Shown here in pieces: positions 1-8,669 of a stretch of 64,000 nt of DNA. Below the pieces are notes generated by a model. The model saw only the letters and a program-made list of their open reading frames with translations. It made no database searches and was not told where the DNA came from. Made by a program: the position numbers and the translations under genes. How positions within the stretch are numbered: the stretch's first letter is position 1; each line of letters begins with the position of its first letter. Source of the DNA: Reyranella sp. (GTDB lineage: Bacteria > Pseudomonadota > Alphaproteobacteria > Reyranellales > Reyranellaceae); contig NZ_SCVC01000006.1 in assembly GCF_004297405.1 (NCBI RefSeq), positions 620,001-684,000 of the forward strand, in the 5' to 3' direction.

Positions 1-1
1 G

Positions 2-64
2 CTGCGCGCCCTGCTTTACATGTTCCGCCGCGACGACGCCGTGAGGACGTTGCGGGCCGGCTGA
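2..64 (+). CDS. C-terminal end of an upstream gene (partial)
   Basis: An open frame enters from the left edge and stops at a TGA at 62-64, giving only about 20 residues rich in Arg, Leu and Asp. It abuts, tail to tail, the stop codon of the minus-strand DUF4139 gene at 65, the tight packing expected of a real convergent gene end. Nothing about its function can be read from this fragment. Confidence 0.4.
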   Translation: MRALLYMFRRDDAVRTLRAG

Positions 65-2086
65 TCAGCCCAGCGATGCCACGTAGGTCCTGAGTGCCTC
101 GCGTGCCACTTCAACGCCCTTCTCTGCCTCGCCACGACGCTTGGCGATCGCCTCGAGGTCGGTCTCCTGCTTGTCGAGGGTCGCCAGATAGCGCCGTTGC
201 AGGTCGCTGTTTGCCGGCACACGGGCGAGATTGTCGCGCAGCCGCGCCTGCTCCTGCACGATCTGCTGCCGTTCGCCGTCGACCTGCGTCACCTTGCGTT
301 GCGCCTCGGCAGCGGCCTGCTGGAGTTGCAACACTCGGGTCAGCGCGTCGCGTGTCTTCGCATCGAATTCGCGTGCCTGGGCATAGACCCGAATCTGGTC
401 GGCAGCGCTTTCGACCAGCCGCACCTCTTGCTGCTGTGTCTGCTCCTGCACGACTTCGAAGGTCTGTGTCTTGTCGCCGCCCGGAAGCTGGAACGGAATG
501 CGATAATTGCCCTCACTCAACTCGACGCTCTTGGCGTCGGGCTTGGTCAGTGTCCAGCCCGGAAGGCGACGCTGCACCACAATGAGCTGGCGCGGCTCCT
601 TGGCTGGACCACGCACACGATAGACGGTCGTCTGCCGGACGATGCGCGATAGCCGTAGTGCACCCTGGGAGATGGTGCCAGTGGCGAGTTGGTCGGTCTG
701 CGCCACGTCACGTTCAACGACGATCTTCTCGTCGAGCGCATAGGCAAGCAATCGTGTCTCGCCCGTCGGGAAACCGGAGAGTCGGGCATCGCCGACATAG
801 GCGACCGCGTTCGCCTTGTCGCGCTCGTAGATCGTGATGATGCCCGGCGGCAGGCCTGATTCGCCGTCGTTGGTGAGGCGGATCGCGGCCAAAGGATTAC
901 GCGCCGCCGTATCGGCCGTATAGAGCGCGAGCCGCTGGGCTGGCACCTGACGGTCGATGATGGGGATCGACAAGGTGCGGCCGTTCTCGACACTGACGGC
1001 GCGCGGGAATTTGAAGATGACCTGCGTGGCGGCGTCGGTTGCCTCGACCTGTTCGGCCGCCTCAGCGATCGCAACCGGTGGCGGCGGCGGTGCGGCCGTT
1101 GGGGCAACCATGCGTTCCTGCCTGGGATTATACTGCGGCGACGCGGGCATCGGCATCGACTTCGCCCGCTGATCGGCCATCACACCACCACGATCGACAC
1201 CTGGCATCAGGCGACCAGCGACTTCGACCGGCACTTCGGGGCGCGTCACGTAGTAGGCGTTGTACAGCGCTTGCCGGAAAGCCACGGGGCGACCCGATAC
1301 CAGGGTGAGCTCGACGTCCTTCCAGTCCTGGCCGCTCAGGTTCTCGACGACGGCCCAACCCTGTAGCGCCGAGCGCGGCGCGGCCGCATCGGCTGGCAAG
1401 GTCAGGCGATAGGAGGCTTTCCACACGGGCGCTTCGACGATGTAGGCGACGCGTACCGTGCGTTTGCCGTCGCCACGAGTCGCCAGTTCGAGAGTACGGG
1501 CATCCTTGGCGCGGTTGCTCTGGATTGCGAGCAACGCCTGGCCGATCTTGGCGCGCAAACCAGCGTCGGCGAACTGCAGGTTTTCTGCATCCTCCAGGAT
1601 GAACTGCTGCAGGCCGCGATCGGTAAAGAGTGTCACACGCGTGCGCTTGGCGGTGCCCTTGTCGCCCGGCAGGGTGACCGTCTCCTCCTCGACCGAGACG
1701 ACGCGGCCCGAGAGTGTGCGGCCACCACCGACCGTAATCTCGGCCCCTTTCAGAGCGGCCAGCAGCTCGGCGGGAGAGCCCAGTGAATTCTGGTCGAACG
1801 GCAGATCCTTGAAGGCCTGGGTAAGTGGTTCACGTCCCGGCAGGCTGAGACCGCCGACGCCACCTTTGTCGTCATAGACGACGAGGCTCTTCAGCACATC
1901 GTCGACTTGGCCGAGCGAAACCGTGAGCTTCAGGGTGGCATCCCCTTCCACGGTGGCTTCGTACTCGAAGTAGCCAAGGCCACCCGAGGACAGCATGACC
2001 CGCTTGAGGGCAAGTTCTTGAGCGAAGGCGAAAGTCGGGAACGCAATCAGGCCCACGAGGGCCACGACGTTCAAAATGAGGCGCAT
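65..2086 (-). CDS. Exported DUF4139 domain protein
   Basis: The product is about 673 residues. It begins with a clear signal peptide (about residues 1-22, hydrophobic core then AFA before a Gln). The body is beta-rich and matches the DUF4139 layout: 'YIVEAPVWKASYRL' near the middle is typical of that family. A Pro/Ala-rich linker lies around residues 325-338, and an Ala/Gln/Arg-rich coiled coil is predicted by eye from about residue 585 to the end. I chose the ATG at 2086 because GGGAGAG lies just upstream and the signal peptide starts there, although the frame is open further upstream. It lies 72 bp downstream of the SufU-like gene on the same strand and may be cotranscribed. The biochemical role of the family is unknown; localisation in the periplasm or envelope is inferred from the signal peptide. 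Confidence 0.75.
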   Translation of the reverse strand: MRLILNVVALVGLIAFPTFAFAQELALKRVMLSSGGLGYFEYEATVEGDATLKLTVSLGQVDDVLKSLVVYDDKGGVGGLSLPGREPLTQAFKDLPFDQNSLGSPAELLAALKGAEITVGGGRTLSGRVVSVEEETVTLPGDKGTAKRTRVTLFTDRGLQQFILEDAENLQFADAGLRAKIGQALLAIQSNRAKDARTLELATRGDGKRTVRVAYIVEAPVWKASYRLTLPADAAAPRSALQGWAVVENLSGQDWKDVELTLVSGRPVAFRQALYNAYYVTRPEVPVEVAGRLMPGVDRGGVMADQRAKSMPMPASPQYNPRQERMVAPTAAPPPPPVAIAEAAEQVEATDAATQVIFKFPRAVSVENGRTLSIPIIDRQVPAQRLALYTADTAARNPLAAIRLTNDGESGLPPGIITIYERDKANAVAYVGDARLSGFPTGETRLLAYALDEKIVVERDVAQTDQLATGTISQGALRLSRIVRQTTVYRVRGPAKEPRQLIVVQRRLPGWTLTKPDAKSVELSEGNYRIPFQLPGGDKTQTFEVVQEQTQQQEVRLVESAADQIRVYAQAREFDAKTRDALTRVLQLQQAAAEAQRKVTQVDGERQQIVQEQARLRDNLARVPANSDLQRRYLATLDKQETDLEAIAKRRGEAEKGVEVAREALRTYVASLG

Positions 2087-2158
2087 AGTCTCTCCCGGGC
2101 GATGCACGCGCACCGTGAGGGGCGACTGTGACACAACCGCGGCAACCGCGCGACGAAA

Positions 2159-2566
2159 CTACGAGAGCGCGTCCTTCAGGGCTTCGAAGGGAAGCAACAC
2201 GCATTCCTGTCGCGACTTGTGTGCTGCGACCGGCGCGAAGGCCGTGAACGGTTCGCGCGGGTCTCCGGCCTCGCGACCTATTGCGCGCTCGGCATCATGC
2301 CGGATGTCGGAGATACCTGCCGCATCGCGGCCGACCGCCACCGCCGACAGTGCAGCGGCCGAGGCCTGGCACAGGAGACAGCCGCGCACCTGATGCGCGA
2401 TCTCGGTGATACGTCCCTGCCCGTCCAGCTTGATGTCCATCGTAACGCGATCGCCGCACAATGGATTGTCGCGCCGGGCCGACCTGGTCGGCGCATCGAG
2501 CTTGCCGGCACCGGTCTTGGCCTTGGCGAGCGCGACAATGCGGTCCTGATAGAGCTGGTCGTTCAT
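2159..2566 (-). CDS. SufU-like iron-sulfur scaffold / zinc-dependent sulfurtransferase
   Basis: A 135-residue protein of the IscU/SufU/NifU-N fold. The diagnostic residues are Cys37 and Asp39 in NPLCGD, Cys63 (with an extra Cys66) in GCLLCQASA, and Cys122 in ECVLLPFEAL. These correspond to the three Cys and one Asp that bind zinc in Bacillus SufU, where the protein accepts persulfide sulfur from SufS. The ATG overlaps the stop of the cysteine desulfurase gene (ATGA), so the two are translationally coupled. SufU-type proteins are uncommon in Proteobacteria, which normally pair SufS with SufE. Because all other genes in this operon serve molybdenum hydroxylase maturation, the pair may feed sulfur to that process rather than to general Fe-S assembly; that is inference. 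Confidence 0.85.
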   Translation of the reverse strand: MNDQLYQDRIVALAKAKTGAGKLDAPTRSARRDNPLCGDRVTMDIKLDGQGRITEIAHQVRGCLLCQASAAALSAVAVGRDAAGISDIRHDAERAIGREAGDPREPFTAFAPVAAHKSRQECVLLPFEALKDALS

Positions 2567-3783
2567 CTCAAGGTACGAGCGGCATGCGCCACGCCGGCCA
2601 GCAGCGCGTCGATGTCGGTGTTGTCGTTATAGGGTGCCATCGAAACGCGCGTCGTACCGTCGAGATCGAAGCGGTCCATCAAGGGTTGAGCACAGTGGTG
2701 ACCGGCACGGACCGCAACGCCGAAGGAGTCGAGGGTCTGGGCGACGTCATGCGGATGCACACCGTCCAGGGTGAACGACACGACCGGATAACGGTTCTGC
2801 AGGCTTGCCGGGCCGAACAGCCTGGTGCCATCGACCTTCTGCAGCCCGTCCATCAGCCGCTGCACCAAGCCCATCTCGTGATCGTGCGCCGCTGTCCAGT
2901 CTAGTGCTTGCATCCAGGTACAGGCGGCGCCGAGGCCTATCGCGGGACCGATCGCCGGCGTGCCGGCCTCGAAGCGGCGCGGCGATGGTGCCCATGTCGT
3001 CTCGGCGAAGGTCACTCGTCCGATCATCGAACCACCGCCCATGAACGGCGGCATCGCGTCGAGCAGCTCAGGCTTGCCCCACAGCACGCCGATGCCGTTC
3101 GGCCCGTAGGCCTTGTGGCCCGCGAAGGCATAGAAATCGATGCCAAGCGACGGCAGGTCGAGCGGTCCGTGCGGCGCACGTTGTGCGCCATCGAGCATCA
3201 CCTTGGCGCCGACGGCCTTTGCCGCCGTGACAACAGTGCGGATATCGAGCAGCGCACCGGTCACATTCGAGACGTGGGCTAGCGAAACCAGCTTGGTCTT
3301 CGATGTCAGCAGGCGTGGCAATTCGTTGAGATCGATGCGGCCATCTTCCGTCACCGGGATCATGTCGATCTCGATGCCCGAACGGGCGCGCAGGAGCTGC
3401 CAGGGCACGATATTGGAATGATGCTCCAGCTCGGAGAGCAGAATGCGATCCCCGGGCTTCAGCAGAGAGCCGTAGGAATAGGCCACCAGATTGATCGCCG
3501 CCGTGCAGCCACCGGTGAAGATCACTTCCAGCGGCTGAACACCAAGGAACTTCGCCACCTCGGCGCGTGCGTTCTCGTAGGCCTCGGTCGCCCGTTCGGC
3601 GAGGCGATGCACACCACGCAGCACATTGGCACGGCTGGTCGTTTCGTAGTGCCGCACCGCGTCGATCACAGCCAGCGGCGTCTGCGCCGAGGCACCATTG
3701 TCGAGATAGTGAACCGGCCGGCCGTCGATGATCTCGGAGAGAATAGGAAACTGCCGGCGAACAGCGGCGACATCGAAACTCAT
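2563..3783 (-). CDS. SufS-type cysteine desulfurase (class V aminotransferase)
   Basis: A 406-residue PLP enzyme that takes sulfur from cysteine as an enzyme-bound persulfide, leaving alanine. Visible landmarks are the PLP-binding Lys224 in AGHKAYGP, His121 in ELEHHSNIVPW, and the catalytic Cys364 in RAGHHCAQPL, all where SufS/CsdA-family enzymes have them. Length is normal for the family. Start is an ATG whose first bases overlap the stop of the MoeA/MocA-like fusion (ATGA), and its own end overlaps the SufU-like gene, so it sits inside a tightly coupled operon. No sufB, sufC, sufD or sufE is in the window. Its position downstream of xdhC-type genes recalls Rhodobacter capsulatus, where XdhC cooperates with the desulfurase NifS4 to sulfurate Moco; a similar dedicated role here is likely but unproven. 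Confidence 0.93.
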   Translation of the reverse strand: MSFDVAAVRRQFPILSEIIDGRPVHYLDNGASAQTPLAVIDAVRHYETTSRANVLRGVHRLAERATEAYENARAEVAKFLGVQPLEVIFTGGCTAAINLVAYSYGSLLKPGDRILLSELEHHSNIVPWQLLRARSGIEIDMIPVTEDGRIDLNELPRLLTSKTKLVSLAHVSNVTGALLDIRTVVTAAKAVGAKVMLDGAQRAPHGPLDLPSLGIDFYAFAGHKAYGPNGIGVLWGKPELLDAMPPFMGGGSMIGRVTFAETTWAPSPRRFEAGTPAIGPAIGLGAACTWMQALDWTAAHDHEMGLVQRLMDGLQKVDGTRLFGPASLQNRYPVVSFTLDGVHPHDVAQTLDSFGVAVRAGHHCAQPLMDRFDLDGTTRVSMAPYNDNTDIDALLAGVAHAARTLR

Positions 3784-5432
3784 GCCGTACTCCGTTCCCG
3801 CCAGGCTGCCAGCGCTTCCGGCGTGTCGATGTCGGTGATGGCGGCCTCGCCCGTCATCTCGACCTCACAGACCAGATCGGCGTGCTCGCCGATCAGATGC
3901 TTGGCGCCGCTGTCACCTGAGAGCTTGGTCATCTCCGGGAAGAAGCGGCGTGCCCACAGGACGGGATTGCCGCGTTTGCCGCCGACAGTCGGCACGCAGA
4001 TCGCGCGGCCCTCGACCGGACTGAAAGCGGCAGTCAATCGGTCGAGCAACGGCGCACCGACACCCGGCATGTCGCCGAGCTGCACGATGGCCGCGTCGAT
4101 GTTCGCGCCGAGCGCACCGATCCCGGTTTTCACGGAAGTGCTGAGGCCTTCCGCGAAATCTGGATTGGTGACGAAACGCAGCCGCGATTTCGGCGGCACA
4201 GCCTTCTCGATCGCCGGTCGCACCTGGTCTTCCATGTGACCCAGCACGACCACGACCTCGACGGCTTGCGACGCCAGCGCCGCTTTCACCGCATGCACGA
4301 CCAGAGGCTCGCCCTTGGCGTCGGCCAAGAGCTTGTTGGGTCCACCCATGCGCGTCGAGCGGCCGGCGGCCAGGACGAGTGCGGCGACTCGGGGCGCCTG
4401 TTGCGGCCCCTCACCTTCGGCATCGCTGTCGTCGCGCGGCTGCGGACGGCTCGGGATTTCGGCCAGCAGGCCGCCCGATCCCATGCGCACGATCTCGGCA
4501 CGCCCGACCGGCAGCCGCGCGGCGAGACGCTCTAGCACCATGTCGAAGCCGTTATACTTGGGCGACTTCGCACAGCCCGGCAGGCCCAGCACCGGCTTGC
4601 CGTCGAATTCACCCGTCAGCAGCAGGTTGCCCGGATCGACCGGCATGCCGAAGTGAATGACCTTCCCACCCGCGACTTCGATGCCTGACGGCACGACATC
4701 GTGACGGTCGACGATCGCCGATGCGCCGGCAATCAGGAACAGGTCGCATCCTTCGGCCTTCAGTTCGGCCAAGGCGCCGGCGATCTCCTTCGCGTCGTGC
4801 GCGACTCGGCGCTCGCCGTTCAGGGTGCTACCGAGCGATGTCAGGCGCTTGGTGGTCGTGACGACCGCCTTGTCCAAAACCTTGTCACGCGTGCCCGGCA
4901 GTCTCGTCTGAACCAGACCGGCGCGCATCGACTGGAACGGCGCCACCGAAACCAAAGGTCGATTGGCCGACTTGGCAACACCGATGGCACGGGCAACGGC
5001 GGTGCGCGGCGCGGCATAAGGAATGATCTTGACGGTTGCCACCATCTGGCGCGGCTCGACCCTGGCGAACGGCGGCAGGGTCGCCACCGTCACCGATTCA
5101 TCGAGTTCGTTCAGCTCGTCGATGCGCTCACGATCGACGACGGCGAGCCCGGCTTCGCGAGCGAAATGATTGCAGCGGCCGGTAAAGGGCGCCGTGACCT
5201 CTATGCCCCCGCCCGCCAGAACCTTGGCGACGTTGGCTGCCGCTTCGTCTTCGTGAATATCCTCTTCGTCGAGCTTGGCCGCGACGACTGTCGCGACGCC
5301 AACCGCCTTCAGCTTGGCGATATCGTCGGCCGAGAGCACACGGCCCTTGGAGAAGTTCACGCCGTTCGCACGCCAGCTATGCGCCAGGATGGCGCCCGTC
5401 GCCTCGTCGATGGGGGTTTCGCCGAATCTCAC
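3780..5432 (-). CDS. MoeA-like / MocA-like fusion (molybdenum cofactor cytidylyltransferase)
   Basis: A 550-residue two-domain protein. Residues 1 to about 325 resemble the molybdopterin-binding (MoeA/MogA-type) domain, with segments such as LAELKAEGCDLFLIAGASA and VLGLPGCAKSPKYNGFD. A charged, low-complexity linker follows (about 325-348). From about residue 350 a MobA/MocA nucleotidyltransferase begins with the loop LVLAAGRSTRMGG, with the metal-site motif LGDMPG near residue 454. MocA adds CMP to molybdopterin to make the MCD cofactor used by xanthine-dehydrogenase and CO-dehydrogenase type enzymes, so the protein probably couples cofactor binding to cytidylylation. Translation starts at GTG, overlapping the stop of the upstream xdhC gene (GTGA). 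The fused architecture is known from alphaproteobacterial genomes. Confidence 0.88.
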   Translation of the reverse strand: MRFGETPIDEATGAILAHSWRANGVNFSKGRVLSADDIAKLKAVGVATVVAAKLDEEDIHEDEAAANVAKVLAGGGIEVTAPFTGRCNHFAREAGLAVVDRERIDELNELDESVTVATLPPFARVEPRQMVATVKIIPYAAPRTAVARAIGVAKSANRPLVSVAPFQSMRAGLVQTRLPGTRDKVLDKAVVTTTKRLTSLGSTLNGERRVAHDAKEIAGALAELKAEGCDLFLIAGASAIVDRHDVVPSGIEVAGGKVIHFGMPVDPGNLLLTGEFDGKPVLGLPGCAKSPKYNGFDMVLERLAARLPVGRAEIVRMGSGGLLAEIPSRPQPRDDSDAEGEGPQQAPRVAALVLAAGRSTRMGGPNKLLADAKGEPLVVHAVKAALASQAVEVVVVLGHMEDQVRPAIEKAVPPKSRLRFVTNPDFAEGLSTSVKTGIGALGANIDAAIVQLGDMPGVGAPLLDRLTAAFSPVEGRAICVPTVGGKRGNPVLWARRFFPEMTKLSGDSGAKHLIGEHADLVCEVEMTGEAAITDIDTPEALAAWRERSTA

Positions 5433-6157
5433 GCTGCGGCGACCTTCGGCGCGGACAAGGCTTCGAGGCGGCGTGCACGTACTTCGATGATCTGGCCCAG
5501 GATGGAGATGGCGATCTCGGCCGGCGACTTGGCGCCGATGTTGAGTCCGACCGGACCGTGGACGCGCGCGAACTGTTCCTCGGTGATCCCCGCTTCGGCC
5601 AACCGCTCCTTGCGCTTGGCGTGGGTCTTCCGGCTGCCGAGTGCGCCGATATAGAAGACCTCCGACTTCAGCGCGTATTCGAGCGCCGGATCGTCAAGCT
5701 TGGGATCGTGCGTCAGAGTGACGACGGCCGTCGATCGGTCGAGGCCCATCTTTTCGAAGGCCTCGTCGGCCCATTCCTGCATCACCTTTACGCCAGGGAA
5801 GCGGCTGTCGGTCGCGAAGGCGCGGCGTGGATCGACGACGGTGACATCGAAGTCGAGCAGCGACGCCATGGGCGCCAGCGACTGCGCAATGTGGACGGCG
5901 CCGACAATGATCAATCGCGGCGGCGGCACGTAGACGTTCAGGAAAATACGCTGGCCGCCGACATCGACGGTTTCACTGCGACCGATCTCGAGTGCGCGCC
6001 GCGCCGCCGACAGCAACGTCTCGTCACTCGCCTGCGCGCCCAGTGCCTTGTCCGGATAGATCAAGGTTTCGGCGGCATCGCTGAGCCGTGTGGCCAGCGC
6101 CAGGGCGTGCCGTTTGTTGCGCGCTTCCTGGAGCGCGGCCAGGGTCTCGGCCTTCAT
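5429..6157 (-). CDS. XdhC C-terminal-type protein (Rossmann domain), Moco insertion chaperone
   Basis: A 242-residue protein matching the C-terminal Rossmann half of XdhC. The nucleotide-binding turn reads LIIVGAVHIAQSLAPMA (about residues 82-98), followed by a VVDPR acid-loop and, near the end, VHGPVGLNIGAKSPAEIAISI, the classic XdhC C-terminal signature. XdhC binds molybdenum cofactor, protects it during sulfuration and inserts it into xanthine-dehydrogenase family apoenzymes. In many bacteria this half is fused to the XdhC/CoxI N-terminal domain; here that domain is the separate gene 3 bp upstream. The first glycine-rich position carries Val where many XdhC have Gly. ATG start with AAGGTG upstream. 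Confidence 0.88.
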   Translation of the reverse strand: MKAETLAALQEARNKRHALALATRLSDAAETLIYPDKALGAQASDETLLSAARRALEIGRSETVDVGGQRIFLNVYVPPPRLIIVGAVHIAQSLAPMASLLDFDVTVVDPRRAFATDSRFPGVKVMQEWADEAFEKMGLDRSTAVVTLTHDPKLDDPALEYALKSEVFYIGALGSRKTHAKRKERLAEAGITEEQFARVHGPVGLNIGAKSPAEIAISILGQIIEVRARRLEALSAPKVAAA

Positions 6158-6160
6158 GGT

Positions 6161-6481
6161 TCAGTTCACCTTCTCGACGAAGACCTGCACCTTACCGCCG
6201 CACGCCAGCCCGACATCCCAGGCCTGTTCGTCGGAAACGCCGAAATCCAGCAGCCGTGGCTTGCCGTCGGCGATGGCCGCCAACGCTTCCTTTACGACGG
6301 CGCCTTCGATGCAGCCTCCCGAGACGGAGCCCACCATCGCGCCCGTGTCGTCGACGCCGAGCTGGCTGCCGACCGGTCGAGGCGAAGAGCCCCAGGTGGT
6401 GATCACAGTGGCGATGGCGACACCCTTGCCGCCTGCTTTCCACTTGCCGACCTGATCCAGGACATCGAGTGCGTCGCTCAT
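6161..6481 (-). CDS. XdhC/CoxI N-terminal domain protein (stand-alone)
   Basis: Only 106 residues, equal to the XdhC_CoxI N-terminal domain. It carries the family hallmarks TTWGSSPRPVG (about 28-38) and SVSGGCIEGAVV (52-63, with Cys57 in SGGC). Downstream by 3 bp lies the gene for the matching C-terminal Rossmann half, so the pair together represents one XdhC split over two genes. The start is an ATG with GGAG six bases upstream. It follows the VWA gene with almost no gap. In the CO dehydrogenase (cox) gene clusters, CoxF/CoxI members of this family help assemble the molybdenum-copper-sulfur centre; the exact target enzyme here is not encoded in the window. Confidence 0.87.
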   Translation of the reverse strand: MSDALDVLDQVGKWKAGGKGVAIATVITTWGSSPRPVGSQLGVDDTGAMVGSVSGGCIEGAVVKEALAAIADGKPRLLDFGVSDEQAWDVGLACGGKVQVFVEKVN

Positions 6482-6484
6482 GAT

Positions 6485-7735
6485 CTACTCCTTGCGAAGT
6501 TCGGTCTGCCATCCCGCGAGACGTCTGTCGGCCCCGGTGACCTGCTTACCCAGAGCGGCAATCAACCCCGCCAGGCTTTCCAGATTGTGCACCGGACGGA
6601 ACTCGTCGACATGCGGCAACATGGCCTTGTTGCCTTGAGATTTGGGCTCGTAGGCGCCGTATCGCAAGAGCGGGTTGAGCCAGATCAGACGTGAGCAGGA
6701 TTTATGAAGACGTTCCATTTCCTCACCTAAACCTGCGGCACCTTCGCGATCCAGCCCATCGGTGATCAGCAGGACCACGGCGCCCTGCCCTAGGACGCGG
6801 CGCGACCATTTGTTGTTGAACTCATGCAAGGCCAGACCGATGCGGGTACCGCCCGACCAGTCCTCTACCTGCGCCGATGCCTTCTGCAAGGCGATGTCGA
6901 CATCGCGATTGCGCAGCGCACGCGTCACGTTCGAGAGCCGCGTACCGAAGGTGAAGCAATAGACACGGTCGCGGTCGTTGGTGATGGCGTGCATGAAATG
7001 CAGGAACATGCGCGTGTAGCGGGCCATCGACCCTGAGATGTCGCACAGAATGACCAGCGGTGGCGGGCGGCGGCGCGGTTCGCGCTTACGGAGTTCGGTC
7101 AGCCCCTCCGGCCGCAGTGCGCGCCGCAGCGAGGCCCGGAAATCGACCCGCGGCCCGCGTCGGGCCGGCTGATAGCGCCGGGTCTTGCGCTCCGGAACCG
7201 GCAGACGCATCCGCGCGACGGCGCGCAAGGCCTCGTCGATCTCGGCCTGCGACATCTGCTCGAAGTCGCGATGCTGCAGCACTTCGCGGTCCGAGACCGT
7301 GAAGGTCGCCTCGACTTCGACTTCCGGCGGTTCGTCCGCCTGCTCCGGCGCCTCACCCTTGCCGGCCTGCAACGCGTCCTGCAGACGTCGGCTGAGCTGC
7401 TTACGCTGATCCTGCTCGGCCGGCACACCGACCTGTGGCAGGAGCATCTCCATCATCTTTTCGAGGAGACGCGGATTGCGCCAGTAGACATGGAACGCCT
7501 GGTCGAAGATTTCGCGCTGGTCGCGGCGGTTCACGAAAACCGAATGGAGCGTCCAGTAGAAATCGTCGCGCTTTTGCAGGCCCGCCGCTTCCACCGCCTC
7601 GATGGCGCGCAGTATCTGTCCCGGCCCGACCCGCAGCCCGGCCGTGCGCAAGGTCCGCGCGAAGTGAACGATATTGGTGGCGAGCTTGCCGCCGCGCGGT
7701 TGCGGCGACGCCATCGGTTCGGGCAGCGCGTCCAT
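6485..7735 (-). CDS. CoxE-like von Willebrand factor A domain protein
   Basis: A 416-residue protein whose C-terminal half is a VWA domain. The metal-ion-dependent adhesion site reads CDISGSMARYT (DxSxS at about 232-236), with a second conserved Thr in GGTRIGLAL and Asp in LLITDGLDREG. The N-terminal half is Arg/Glu rich and resembles CoxE, including a highly basic stretch before the VWA domain. It is 10 bp downstream of the MoxR-type ATPase gene. AAA-VWA pairs of this kind act as metal-insertion chaperones; CoxD and CoxE assemble the Mo-Cu centre of CO dehydrogenase. The ATG at 7735 lacks a strong ribosome binding site, and an internal ATG at 7714 is possible. Confidence 0.87.
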   Translation of the reverse strand: MDALPEPMASPQPRGGKLATNIVHFARTLRTAGLRVGPGQILRAIEAVEAAGLQKRDDFYWTLHSVFVNRRDQREIFDQAFHVYWRNPRLLEKMMEMLLPQVGVPAEQDQRKQLSRRLQDALQAGKGEAPEQADEPPEVEVEATFTVSDREVLQHRDFEQMSQAEIDEALRAVARMRLPVPERKTRRYQPARRGPRVDFRASLRRALRPEGLTELRKREPRRRPPPLVILCDISGSMARYTRMFLHFMHAITNDRDRVYCFTFGTRLSNVTRALRNRDVDIALQKASAQVEDWSGGTRIGLALHEFNNKWSRRVLGQGAVVLLITDGLDREGAAGLGEEMERLHKSCSRLIWLNPLLRYGAYEPKSQGNKAMLPHVDEFRPVHNLESLAGLIAALGKQVTGADRRLAGWQTELRKE

Positions 7736-7745
7736 CGCGCGGCAC

Positions 7746-8669
7746 TCAGCCCAGTGGCTGAGCGGCGATGTCCGACTTCACCTGGCGCAGGATTTCGGCC
7801 GCTTCCGAGCCCTGCAGGCGCTGGATGTCGTCCTGGTATTTCAGCAGTACGCCCAGTGTGTCGTTGATCGTCTTGGGATCGAGATCGAGGGCGTTCAGCT
7901 CCGACAGCGCCGTGGCCCAGTCGATCGATTCGGCAACACCCGGCGCCTTGAACAGGTCGAGCTTGCGCAACTCCTGGACGAAGCCCACGACCTGGCGCGA
8001 CAGCCGCTCCGAGCTGCCCGGCGCCTTGACCTGTAAAATCTCGAGCTCACGCTTGAGATCGGGATAGTCGACCCAGTGATAGAAGCAGCGGCGCTTCAGC
8101 GCGTCGTGGATTTCGCGCGTCCGATTCGACGTGATGATCACGATCGGTGTCTCCGCCGCCTTCACCGTGCCGAGTTCGGGAATGGTTACCTGGAAGTCAG
8201 ACAGGACTTCGAGCAGGTACGCCTCGAACGGCTCGTCGGTGCGGTCGAGTTCGTCGATCAGCAGGATCGGTGCGCCTTCGGCATGTGGCTGCAGCGCCTC
8301 AAGGAGCGGACGGCGGATCAGAAATTTCTCGTTGAAGATGTCGGCGGCAATCTCGCCGCGGTCATGAACGCCCTGCGCCTCCGCCAGGCGAATCTCGATC
8401 ATCTGCCGCGCATAGTTCCACTCGTACACGGCCGAGGCCACGTCGAGGCCTTCATAGCACTGTAGTCGGATCAGCGGCCGGTTCAGCGTCTTGGCGAGGA
8501 CCTTGGCAATCTCCGTCTTGCCGACGCCCGCCTCACCTTCGCAGAACAGCGGTCGGCCGAGCTTGAGCGCGAGATAGAGGACAGTGGCGAGGCTGCGATC
8601 GGCGATGTAGTCGCCGCCTTTCAGAAGCTCGACGGTGGCGTCAATCGACGCCGGAATGGGCGAAGGCAT
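7746..8669 (-). CDS. MoxR family AAA ATPase (CoxD-like)
   Basis: About 307 residues with a Walker A motif GEAGVGKTE at roughly 45-53 and a Walker B/acidic segment LLIDELDRTDEPF at about 136-148, followed by the sensor stretch IVIITSNRTREIHDAL. This is the standard MoxR pattern. The frame is open upstream to 8759, but I start at the ATG at 8669 because AGGAG sits four bases before it and the family homology begins there. It is the first gene of the minus-strand maturation operon and probably provides the ATP-driven remodelling step together with the VWA protein. A divergent SDR gene begins 107 bp away, so the promoter must lie in 8670-8776. Confidence 0.9.
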   Translation of the reverse strand: MPSPIPASIDATVELLKGGDYIADRSLATVLYLALKLGRPLFCEGEAGVGKTEIAKVLAKTLNRPLIRLQCYEGLDVASAVYEWNYARQMIEIRLAEAQGVHDRGEIAADIFNEKFLIRRPLLEALQPHAEGAPILLIDELDRTDEPFEAYLLEVLSDFQVTIPELGTVKAAETPIVIITSNRTREIHDALKRRCFYHWVDYPDLKRELEILQVKAPGSSERLSRQVVGFVQELRKLDLFKAPGVAESIDWATALSELNALDLDPKTINDTLGVLLKYQDDIQRLQGSEAAEILRQVKSDIAAQPLG

